From Treponema sp. (lineage in GTDB: Bacteria; Spirochaetota; Spirochaetia; Treponematales; Treponemataceae): a stretch of DNA of 24,416 nucleotides. The position numbers were made by a program, and so were the translations under genes. Position 1 is the stretch's first letter. Each line of letters begins with the position of its first letter. The DNA lies in NCBI GenBank assembly GCA_024691105.1, contig JAILNY010000189.1, positions 1-24,416 on the forward strand. Reading direction: 5' to 3'. The notes below the pieces were generated by a model. The model worked only from the letters and a program-made list of their open reading frames with translations, was not told where the DNA came from and did not search any database. Below are positions 15,407 through 21,590 of the stretch, piece after piece.

Positions 15407-16906
15407 TTATTTTACAAATTCCTTCTTTAAGAAATCAAGATCAAGTTCCGGATAAAGAACGTGTGCGCTCAAAAGTTTATTAACTCTTTCGCGTGCTGCT
15501 TTCTGAACTTCTGGATCAAGATCAATCTTTCCTTTTGCAGGCTTTCCATCTTTTGTAACGCCAGGTTTTGTTCCCTTGAGGACAAAGTCGATGATAGAAG
15601 CAACTTCTTTCATGTCATTTTCATCCATTCCCAAAGTTGTAAGACCTGGAGTTCCGATTCTGATACCAGATGTCCACCATGCACCGTTTTTGTCGTAAGG
15701 AAGAGCGTTTGCGTTTGCTGTAACGCCGCACTGGAACAATGCAGCTTCTGCCTGTTTTCCTGTAAGTCCGTAAACTGTTACATCACAAAGCATAAGGTGG
15801 TTGTCTGTTCCGCCTGTCTGGAGTGGAATACCGTAAGACTTACATCCTTCTGCCAAAGCCTGTGCATTTTTTACAACCTGTTTTGCCCATGCCTGATATG
15901 CCGGAGTGCGGGCTTCTTTAAATGCAATTGCTTTTGCAGCCATTACATGAGCAAGAGGTCCGCCGAGTACCATTGGGCATCCTTTGTTTACATATTCTTC
16001 AAATTCTTTTTTACAGAGAATCATAGCACCACGTGGACCGCGGAGAGTTTTATGAGTTGTTGTTGTTACAATGTCAGCCCATTTTACAGGATCAAAATCG
16101 CCTTCAAAAACTTTTCCTGCAACAAGACCTGCAAAGTGAGCCATGTCTACCATCAATACTGCTCCACATTTGTCAGCAATTTCGCGGAAGCGCTTAAAGT
16201 TAATCTTGCGTGGATAAGCAGAAAATCCTGTCAAAAGAATCAAAGGCTTAACTTCCATTGCCTGTTTTTCAATTGCATCGTAGTCCAAAAGACCTGTTTC
16301 TTTGTCTACACCGTAAGGATGAGATTCGAACATACGTGCAGAAACGTTCATCTTGTAACCGTGAGTAAGGTGACCACCACAAGAGTAGTCAAGTCCCATG
16401 AGCTTCTGGTTACCGAATTTTTTGCGGAGGTCGTCAAACTGTTCAGCTGTCAAATCGTTTAATGATTTAACACCGAGCTGTTCGAGAGTAGGTGTTTCAA
16501 CTTTTGCGCTCAAAATTGCCCAGTAAGCAACGAGGTTTGTATCTGCACCAGAGTGTGGCTGAACGTATGCATATTCAGCGCCAAAAAGTTCCATTGCTTC
16601 TTTTGCAGCTGTCATTTCAACAGCGTCTACGTTTACACAACCGCCGTAATATCTGTGTTCTGGATATCCTTCTGCGTATTTGTCAGTTAAAAGGTTTCCC
16701 ATTGCAGCCTGTACGTTAAGTGAACAGTAGTTTTCACTTGCAACGAGTTTTAAGTGACTTCTCTGATTTTCAAGTTCGTTTACGATATCTGCTGCAATAT
16801 CTGGTCCAACAGCTGCTACCTGCTGAAGGTTTGCAACGTATGCTGTCATTGCAGCATTTGGCTTTCCGTTGCAGGAATTAAGATAGTTTTCTAAAGGTGT
16901 AGACAT
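15407..16906 (-). CDS. glyA: Serine hydroxymethyltransferase (long form)
   Basis: PLP enzyme converting serine and tetrahydrofolate to glycine and methylene-tetrahydrofolate in the cytoplasm. The core is intact: LVASENYCS (54-62), the PLP-lysine motif VTTTTHKTLRGPRGA with Lys286, GGHLTHG (177-183) and VDMAHFAGLVAG (253-264). At 499 residues it is about 70-80 longer than common bacterial GlyA (about 415-430). The extra length comes from an N-terminal extension of about 30 residues, an insertion at about 133-168 (KVETPTLEQLGVKSLNDLTA...) before the GGHLTHG strand, and a longer C-terminal region (KGTKPGVTKDGKPAKGKIDL). A GAGGT site (16912-16916) precedes the ATG. The leader carries a ZTP-type riboswitch, linking expression to purine/folate status. 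A strong terminator follows. Confidence 0.96.
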   Translation of the reverse strand: MSTPLENYLNSCNGKPNAAMTAYVANLQQVAAVGPDIAADIVNELENQRSHLKLVASENYCSLNVQAAMGNLLTDKYAEGYPEHRYYGGCVNVDAVEMTAAKEAMELFGAEYAYVQPHSGADTNLVAYWAILSAKVETPTLEQLGVKSLNDLTAEQFDDLRKKFGNQKLMGLDYSCGGHLTHGYKMNVSARMFESHPYGVDKETGLLDYDAIEKQAMEVKPLILLTGFSAYPRKINFKRFREIADKCGAVLMVDMAHFAGLVAGKVFEGDFDPVKWADIVTTTTHKTLRGPRGAMILCKKEFEEYVNKGCPMVLGGPLAHVMAAKAIAFKEARTPAYQAWAKQVVKNAQALAEGCKSYGIPLQTGGTDNHLMLCDVTVYGLTGKQAEAALFQCGVTANANALPYDKNGAWWTSGIRIGTPGLTTLGMDENDMKEVASIIDFVLKGTKPGVTKDGKPAKGKIDLDPEVQKAARERVNKLLSAHVLYPELDLDFLKKEFVK

Positions 16907-16933
16907 GTTCTACCTCATAAAATGGAATTTTCC

Positions 16934-17000
16934 CAAAAGCCCAGGCGACCGACTTTTGAATAGGACTTCACGATGTGAATCATCTTTAACGCCAGAAGTT
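16934..17000 (-). promoter_or_regulatory. ZTP (pfl) riboswitch upstream of glyA
   Basis: On the minus strand the leader shows the hallmarks of the pfl motif. ACTTC-TGGCG lies near the 5' end (GGCG at 16993-16990), P1 is ACTTC (16999-16995) with GAAGT (16969-16965), and the interior holds a small GATG/CATC hairpin followed by CGTGAAGT. A second hairpin CAAAAG/CTTTTG (16958-16953 and 16939-16934) has a loop carrying GTCGCCTGGG, the CCGCCUGGGC-like signature. GGCG in the 5' part can pair with CGCC in that loop (16947-16944), the known pseudoknot. Established: ZTP riboswitches sense ZTP/ZMP, signs of 10-formyl-THF shortage, and commonly precede glyA and purine genes. The expression platform could not be resolved; no clear terminator lies between aptamer and start codon. 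Confidence 0.88.
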
Positions 17001-17007
17001 GCTATAT

Positions 17008-17036
17008 ATAGTAGTAAATTTGAGTGAACTAATCAA
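17008..17036 (-). promoter_or_regulatory. glyA promoter
   Basis: On the minus strand TTGATT (17036-17031) and TACTAT (17013-17008) are 17 bases apart. A start point near 17001 falls at the first base of the ZTP aptamer. The -35 box overlaps the stop region of the upstream gene (17029-17661). Confidence 0.6.
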
Positions 17037-17661
17037 GGCGCGATTTTGGAAAGATAAGAATTCCTGAAACCGCAGCAGAAAATAAAGAAGGCAAAAGCCA
17101 GAGCAAAAAATTCCAGCCGCAAATCCATGCAGATTCTGCAATAGCCGGAAGACACATTGCAATTACAAGGGCTGCATAGTTTACAATGTCTTTTGCAAGA
17201 GTTGTTTTTAATACACTTTTTTTGCTCAACCAGATATGAACAAAGATTAACATAGAGAGGAAGAGAACTGGTTTTACAAAAAGATAAAAAGCGGCATAAG
17301 GCTTGTCAGTTTCTGTGATTAAATATGGAAGATAGATGCTGTAGAAAGAAGCTAAAAGTGGAAAGAAATATGAGCATCTTGCCTGGAATGTATCTTTTTT
17401 AGTAATTACAGAAAAAATTACAAAGATTACTGCAACCGGAAGAAGCGACTGTGTAATAAAGTAATATGCAAAATTCCATCCAAAGTTTTTCATTGGAAGA
17501 AAGTAAACGCTTGAGAACATCATCTTGTATGCCAGAATAATTGCGCCGGTTAAAATTCCAGAAAAAATTACAACTAAAAAATGCGCTCTGTCATTTTTTT
17601 CCTGCTGAAAATAAAAAATCAAAACACTTATTGGCAATAACAAAAACATAAATAAAGTCAT
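17029..17661 (-). CDS. Six- to seven-TM membrane protein, unknown
   Basis: A 210-residue, very hydrophobic protein with predicted membrane segments at about 3-18, 28-48, 64-85, 95-113, 122-142, 155-172 and 178-203, separated by short loops; Lys and Arg are mainly in the short loops. No family is recognised. A promoter match (TTGCCA, 18 bases, TAAAAT) ends 6 bases before the ATG and no Shine-Dalgarno site is present, pointing to a leaderless mRNA. It lies just upstream of glyA on the same strand, but glyA has its own promoter and riboswitch. Confidence 0.72.
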   Translation of the reverse strand: MTLFMFLLLPISVLIFYFQQEKNDRAHFLVVIFSGILTGAIILAYKMMFSSVYFLPMKNFGWNFAYYFITQSLLPVAVIFVIFSVITKKDTFQARCSYFFPLLASFYSIYLPYLITETDKPYAAFYLFVKPVLFLSMLIFVHIWLSKKSVLKTTLAKDIVNYAALVIAMCLPAIAESAWICGWNFLLWLLPSLFSAAVSGILIFPKSRLD

Positions 17662-17667
17662 GAAAGT

Positions 17668-17697
17668 ATTTTATCACAAATGACAAATAGGTGGCAA
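17668..17697 (-). promoter_or_regulatory. Promoter of the 210-residue membrane protein (leaderless)
   Basis: On the minus strand TTGCCA (17697-17692) and TAAAAT (17673-17668) are 18 bases apart. The -10 box ends 6 bases before the ATG at 17661. Confidence 0.68.
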
Positions 17698-17715
17698 GGG
17701 CGCGCATTGACGGGG

Positions 17716-17754
17716 CGTGTTAAAATTACCTGACGCACGTTAAATTACCAGACG
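17716..17754. repeat. Two-copy 20/19-bp tandem repeat
   Basis: Unit one (17716-17735) and unit two (17736-17754) share GTTAAA(A)TTACC and a GACG end, differing at a few bases and by one A. The 20/19 unit length matches the alternation in the array at 13254-13393, although the sequence differs. The remaining bases 17755-17837, after the end of the XRE gene, hold no gene or clear terminator. Confidence 0.65.
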
Positions 17755-17837
17755 TTCTTTATAGAGTAGAGAAAAATTTTACTGTCACAGTTTACAATTG
17801 AATATTTTTTTTGCAATAGATTTTTTTATAAGGTCTC

Positions 17838-18089
17838 TTATTTTTCTGGTTCAAGTAAATCATCGGAAGATACGCCTAGAATTGTTGAAAAGGCTTTAAG
17901 CTCAATGTCTGTTACAAAACGCTGACCACTTTCTATTCTTTGAATTGCATTTTTGTCTAAATCGATGCCCACAAGCTGCATTTTGTCTGCAAGCGCACGC
18001 TGTGACATAGTTGGTGAGAGTTTTTTGCGAATAATGGCGATTTTTGCGCCCGAAATATTGTTTCTGTTACCGTTTTTGTTTTTATACAT
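17838..18089 (-). CDS. XRE-family helix-turn-helix repressor
   Basis: An 83-residue DNA-binding protein. The HTH lies at about 28-56: MSQRALADKMQLVGIDLDKNAIQRIESGQRFVTDIELKAFSTIL, the usual XRE/Cro helices, ending LLEPEK. The ATG at 18089 is chosen. An upstream TTG at 18113 would add eight residues but lies inside an operator, and no Shine-Dalgarno site supports it. It is divergent from the P-loop/lipoprotein operon. Two copies of an inverted repeat TGACA-N9-TGTCA in the intergenic space, one over each gene's control region, indicate that the repressor binds there and regulates both sides. Sole evidence for the target is this arrangement. Confidence 0.88.
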   Translation of the reverse strand: MYKNKNGNRNNISGAKIAIIRKKLSPTMSQRALADKMQLVGIDLDKNAIQRIESGQRFVTDIELKAFSTILGVSSDDLLEPEK

Positions 18090-18093
18090 AATT

Positions 18094-18112
18094 TGACATT
18101 TACTACTTGTCA
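18094..18112. promoter_or_regulatory. XRE operator 1
   Basis: TGACATTTACTACTTGTCA is an inverted repeat, TGACA and TGTCA around 9 bases. It begins 4 bases upstream of the XRE start codon and overlaps the -35 box (TTGTCA, 18107-18112) of the opposite promoter. Confidence 0.78.
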
Positions 18113-18134
18113 ATTCTTAATTGTAGGTTATAAT
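18107..18134 (+). promoter_or_regulatory. Promoter of the P-loop/lipoprotein operon
   Basis: TTGTCA (18107-18112) and TATAAT (18129-18134) are 16 bases apart. The expected start near 18141 lies just before operator 2, so repressor at either operator would block initiation. Confidence 0.75.
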
Positions 18135-18144
18135 GAAAAATATA

Positions 18145-18163
18145 TGACATTTACTGAATGTCA
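18145..18163. promoter_or_regulatory. XRE operator 2
   Basis: TGACATTTACTGAATGTCA matches operator 1 in both arms and in TTTACT, 16 of 19 bases in all. Its centre is 51 bp from that of operator 1, about five helical turns, which would suit cooperative or looped binding. It lies just downstream of the predicted transcription start. Confidence 0.78.
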
Positions 18164-18184
18164 AAATTAACCAGAGGTTTTATT

Positions 18185-18619
18185 ATGGAATTGATTAAGG
18201 AAAAGGCAATCTTTGTCTTACGAGGAGGCGGATCTTCCGGAAAGACAGAAACTTTATTGCGCTTGTGCCATTTGCTGTCTGTTATTTCGGATACTTTTGC
18301 AATTGAGCGGTATAGTGAGTGGACTCATGATTGCTACGGTGCATTTTACTTTGGTAACAAAGCAGTTTGTGTTGGTACTGCAGGTGACAATAAGGGAGAA
18401 ATTGAAGGAAATATTGAATTCTTCCGAAAGAAAAAAGCTTCTGTCATTTTTACGGCAGTACAGATTAAATCGGGGAGAAACAATAACTTCGACAAACAGC
18501 TTTACGATTTTGCTCAATCAAAAAAATATCAGATTGTGAATCTGGAAAAAAAAGATTATAAGACCAATGCCGAAGCGGCTTATGAGCTTTTTAAGAAAAG
18601 TTTCTTACAAGAAGAGTAA
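18185..18619 (+). CDS. Small P-loop protein, function unknown
   Basis: A 144-residue protein with a Walker A loop near the N-terminus, LRGGGSSGKTETLL (about 12-25), preceded by a beta strand (KAIFVL). A second hydrophobic strand (ASVIFTAV) sits where Walker B is expected but lacks the acidic residue. It has no signal peptide. No family is recognised; it could be a small nucleotide or nucleoside kinase-like or regulatory ATPase. AGAGG at 18173-18177 supports the ATG at 18185 rather than the ATG at 18158, which lies in operator 2. The lipoprotein gene follows after 13 bases, so the two form an operon under the XRE repressor. Confidence 0.78.
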   Translation: MELIKEKAIFVLRGGGSSGKTETLLRLCHLLSVISDTFAIERYSEWTHDCYGAFYFGNKAVCVGTAGDNKGEIEGNIEFFRKKKASVIFTAVQIKSGRNNNFDKQLYDFAQSKKYQIVNLEKKDYKTNAEAAYELFKKSFLQEE

Positions 18620-18632
18620 GAAGGAGATTGCT

Positions 18633-19643
18633 ATGAAAAATAAAATTTTTATTTTAAGCGCGGCTATTATTTTCGTTTTAACGGGTTGTGGAAATGTCAG
18701 CGGAGGCCAAAATGCTCCTGCTGCAAGTGCTGTGCCGCAGGCTTCTGGTCAAAGTCAGACAACAAATCAAGAGAGTGCAAACACAACCACTGAAACTGAA
18801 AATGTTGACGAAGATGGTTACCTTATTGTTGAAGTAACTGAATCTACTATAATTGATGTAATCAATGCAACTACAAGAGACACTAAACTTGTAGTAGTTG
18901 GTGACTTTGGTTTGAGATTCGTATATATTAGAGAAGCAATGAATTCTACTAATTGTAATTTCAAATTTGACTTCTCTAATGCAACTGTTACTCAACAACT
19001 TGATTTTGAAAATACAAGATTAACAGCTATTGTTCTACCTAGAAATATTAACAGATTAGCATTAACTTGCTTGGCATATACAAATATTTCTTCAATCGTT
19101 ATTCCTGATAATATTTCTTCAATTGGTACAAAAGCTTTTAGAGGTTGTACATCTTTAACTTCAATTGTTATTGAGAATGCAAACATTACAATCGAAGATG
19201 ATTCTTTTATTGGTTGTTCTAATGTTACTTCTCTTACAACTCCTGTAATGAATTTTATTTCAAATATGGGTGCTGTAAATTTGTCGTCACTTACACTTAA
19301 TGCTGTTCCAAGAATGTTCACAGGTCTTAAGGGAAATACAAAGATTCAGTCTGTTGTAATTCCTGAAGGTGTTGAACAAATTGGTGCAGAAGCTTTTGAA
19401 GATTCTGTTGTTGAAACTATTACTGTTCCTAGTACACTCACATATATTGGTGCTCGTGCATTTAAGAATAGTCAGTGTACAAGTTTGGTAAACAACATTT
19501 TCACTGATACTATTTGGGGTAATTATTATTACAGACAGCTTTACCATGACAATGTTGGATATAGGGGTTTAAGTAATTCTGAAATGCTTGAAATTATGAA
19601 AAATTCAAGATTTTATGAAGATGCATTTATCAAGGTAGAATAA
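18633..19643 (+). CDS. BspA-like leucine-rich-repeat lipoprotein
   Basis: A 336-residue surface-type lipoprotein. A signal peptide (MKNKIFILSAAIIFVLTGCG) ends at Cys19 in an LTGC lipobox. A low-complexity Gln/Thr/Ser linker (about 20-55) precedes LRR_5 (BspA/TpLRR) repeats of about 23 residues, for example SIVIPDNISSIGTKAFRGCTSLTSIVIEN and VVIPEGVEQIGAEAFEDS, each with the I-G-x-x-A-F core. Such proteins in treponemes often bind host or bacterial partners; that role here is inference. AAGGAG (18620-18625) defines the start. It is the second gene of the XRE-controlled pair and ends before a strong hairpin terminator. Confidence 0.92.
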   Translation: MKNKIFILSAAIIFVLTGCGNVSGGQNAPAASAVPQASGQSQTTNQESANTTTETENVDEDGYLIVEVTESTIIDVINATTRDTKLVVVGDFGLRFVYIREAMNSTNCNFKFDFSNATVTQQLDFENTRLTAIVLPRNINRLALTCLAYTNISSIVIPDNISSIGTKAFRGCTSLTSIVIENANITIEDDSFIGCSNVTSLTTPVMNFISNMGAVNLSSLTLNAVPRMFTGLKGNTKIQSVVIPEGVEQIGAEAFEDSVVETITVPSTLTYIGARAFKNSQCTSLVNNIFTDTIWGNYYYRQLYHDNVGYRGLSNSEMLEIMKNSRFYEDAFIKVE

Positions 19644-19679
19644 ACCTTAAATATAGTTCAGACTATACTGTTTGTATAT

Positions 19680-19722
19680 AAAAAGCTATCTGCAAGAATA
19701 CTATTTTTCAGGTAGCTTTTTA
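19680..19722. terminator. Bidirectional Rho-independent terminator
   Basis: AAAAAGCTATCTG (19680-19692) pairs with CAGGTAGCTTTTT (19709-19721), 13 bp with one G-U. The flanking A and T runs give a proper T-tract on both strands, so it serves both the LRR lipoprotein (+) and the convergent small lipoprotein (-). Confidence 0.93.
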
Positions 19723-19737
19723 ATATAAAATTTATAC

Positions 19738-20211
19738 TCAAAACGCCCAGGTCCCGTACGGGTCGAGCCATTCGCTTTTGTCAGAAAAGACAATTTTTGT
19801 AACAAAAATACGTCCGATATAAAAACTGCCTTCTTCAATCAACTGATTAAAATCTAAATCCGTGTCGTCCCAAAGACTCATGACTTCTCCAATATCAATG
19901 CAGTTAAAGATGCTTTCGCCTTCTTCTATAGAACAAAAAATTTCTCTTTCAAAGCTGTAAGTGTTTTCATAAAAGTCAGATTCCGAATTTTGAAAATTTA
20001 GTTCAACATTTACAACAAAGGATTCAATTGTTTTAGATGAAAAATTTTTTAACGCAAAATTTAATTCTGCGCCGTTTAATTCCTGCTCTGTAATTGAATA
20101 TACAAAAAAACTGGGAGCAGAACTTTTGCATGAACAAATTCCGAGTGCCGCAAAAACCAAAAATAACGGGAAAAATTTTAGTGCTGATAAACTTTTTAGT
20201 GCATTTTTCAA
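19738..20211 (-). CDS. Small lipoprotein, unknown (TTG start)
   Basis: A 157-residue exported protein. The signal peptide ends at lipobox ICSC (Cys28). The mature part is beta-rich (ELNFALKNFSSKTIESFVVNVELNFQ), resembling the short extracellular beta-sandwich domains of lipoproteins, but no family is recognised. The start is TTG at 20211: GGAGGT (20217-20222) sits 6 bases upstream and no ATG in frame is better placed. A Rho-independent terminator ends just before that Shine-Dalgarno site, so the gene depends on read-through or on an unusual leader. It is likely downstream of capA in transcription order. Confidence 0.82.
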   Translation of the reverse strand: MKNALKSLSALKFFPLFLVFAALGICSCKSSAPSFFVYSITEQELNGAELNFALKNFSSKTIESFVVNVELNFQNSESDFYENTYSFEREIFCSIEEGESIFNCIDIGEVMSLWDDTDLDFNQLIEEGSFYIGRIFVTKIVFSDKSEWLDPYGTWAF

Positions 20212-20225
20212 GATAGTACCTCCGC

Positions 20226-20257
20226 AAAAAAAAACAGGGCATTAAAAAATGCCCTGT
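20226..20257 (-). terminator. Terminator between capA and the small lipoprotein gene
   Basis: On the minus strand ACAGGGCAT (20257-20249) and ATGCCCTGT (20242-20234) form a perfect 9-bp stem with a 6-base loop, followed by a run of T (20233-20226). The Shine-Dalgarno site of the next gene begins only 3 bases beyond the T-run. Confidence 0.94.
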
Positions 20258-20308
20258 ATATTCATACTTTTTTTTCTTAAAAAAAGTGCACTAAAAATCA
20301 GATTTTTT

Positions 20309-21502
20309 TTATTTTTTCAGTAAGACTTTTGTGCCATCAATTGTCGCAAGGTGTTTTTCAAAATAAAGTGGTCGGTTATTTACAAAGCCGACTCGGACAA
20401 CCATTGTATCCGTTGCGTTTGGCATATCATCCATTCCCGGAAAAATAAAGTTTCCAAGCGAATAAACAATTATCGAATTGTTATACATTTCAACCGGCTG
20501 AAGAACATGAGGATGGGATCCAAATACAACTGCCGCACCGGCATCGCAAGCCTTTCTATATAATTCAATCTGGTCGCCCGCAGGCTGTAGGCTATATTCA
20601 TAGCCACCGTGAATATTAACGATTATAGTTTTGTCTTTTGGCTCATTTAAATTTTCATCTTCAATCAGTTTTATGGTTTCATCAGACTTCCATAAAATTC
20701 CGGCACGTGTTAAAGATGCACTTGCATGAATTAAACCGTCAAATCCTGTCCGTTCAGTTGGAAAAGCTCCAAAAGAAAGGATGCTCAAATTTGTTCCGTT
20801 CACATTCTCCCGATAAAAATGCGAAGCATCATCGTAAGTGTAGCCCGCTCCCGAAGTTCCAAAGCCTTCTTCCCGCACCGCAGTAAGCGTGTCAACAAAA
20901 CCTTTTTCGTTGTAATCATAGCAGTGATTGTTTGTCAGCATCAGATAATCAAAACCCGCATCTTTTAAAAAGTGTAGGACATTGCGCTTAAATTTAAACC
21001 GGAATGTTTTTGGCCACGAAATATCATGGTCTGTAACTGCGCCTTCAAGATTTCCGATTGCATAATCACTGTTTACAAAAAGCGGCATCGTATCCTGGAA
21101 AACTGATGAAGCATCATTGCTTTTTTCAAGTTCTTCTGCAATTCCACGGTTTAAAATAATATCACCGCATGCTGCAACAAAAAAGACTTTATGCAGTTTA
21201 GTCTCTGGCTGTTTTTTGGCAAAAACTTTTTCACTTCTGTAAAGCGGATAGTCCGGTGAATCTGGATAATAAATTTTTTCATTTTTTTTAACAGGAAGGG
21301 CAATGTAGTTTGCGGGAATTTCCTGTTCTATATAAAAGGTTGTATTTGAAGGATTATTGTCAGTATCTATATCGTAACAGGTGTAAGAAAGATTTTCATC
21401 AAACGGCACACACGGAAACAGATAAGTTTTTTTTTCAAATTCTTTTTGACATGAAAAAAATAAAATTGAAAGTGATGTAAAGAGAATAATTTGCCTTTTC
21501 AT
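20309..21502 (-). CDS. capA: CapA-like metallophosphoesterase lipoprotein
   Basis: A 397-residue lipoprotein with lipobox FFSC (Cys18), anchored outside the cytoplasm. The catalytic domain belongs to the PGA_cap/CapA family: AACGDIILNRGIAEEL, AIGNLEGAVTD, LMLTNNHCYDYNEKGFVDTL, IIVNIHGGYEYSLQPAGDQIELYRKACDAGA and VVFGSHPHVLQPVEMYNNSIIVYSLGNFIF give the Asp/Asn/His metal ligands of a dinuclear phosphoesterase-like site. CapA was named for poly-gamma-glutamate capsule export; no capB/capC neighbour is seen, so a capsule role here is unproven and a general extracytoplasmic hydrolase role is equally possible. No Shine-Dalgarno site precedes the ATG. A TAGAAT hexamer ends 7 bases upstream, so a leaderless start is possible. 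Confidence 0.9.
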   Translation of the reverse strand: MKRQIILFTSLSILFFSCQKEFEKKTYLFPCVPFDENLSYTCYDIDTDNNPSNTTFYIEQEIPANYIALPVKKNEKIYYPDSPDYPLYRSEKVFAKKQPETKLHKVFFVAACGDIILNRGIAEELEKSNDASSVFQDTMPLFVNSDYAIGNLEGAVTDHDISWPKTFRFKFKRNVLHFLKDAGFDYLMLTNNHCYDYNEKGFVDTLTAVREEGFGTSGAGYTYDDASHFYRENVNGTNLSILSFGAFPTERTGFDGLIHASASLTRAGILWKSDETIKLIEDENLNEPKDKTIIVNIHGGYEYSLQPAGDQIELYRKACDAGAAVVFGSHPHVLQPVEMYNNSIIVYSLGNFIFPGMDDMPNATDTMVVRVGFVNNRPLYFEKHLATIDGTKVLLKK

Positions 21503-21590
21503 ATTTATTATTCTACTGCTTTTAAGAATTTATAAAAAGTGTTAAAATATTTGTTGAAAGATATTTTTAATATATTCCTCAGGTAGAAAA
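21503..21590. promoter_or_regulatory. Divergent capA/corA promoter region
   Basis: Minus strand: TAGAAT (21515-21510) ends 7 bases before the capA ATG, with a weak TTTTTA (21538-21533) 17 bases further. Plus strand: TTTAAG (21521-21526) and TAAAAT (21543-21548) are 16 bases apart, and AGGTAG (21581-21586) is a Shine-Dalgarno site for corA. Confidence 0.4.

Noticed and set aside
15461..16462. A 333-codon plus-strand ORF antisense to glyA
   Set aside because: Cys-, Phe- and Ser-rich nonsense composition typical of the complement of a real gene; glyA on the minus strand is unambiguous.
17838..18619. XRE plus P-loop pair as a classic toxin-antitoxin module
   Set aside because: The genes are divergent rather than overlapping and co-directional, no toxin fold is recognised, and a lipoprotein gene shares the operon.
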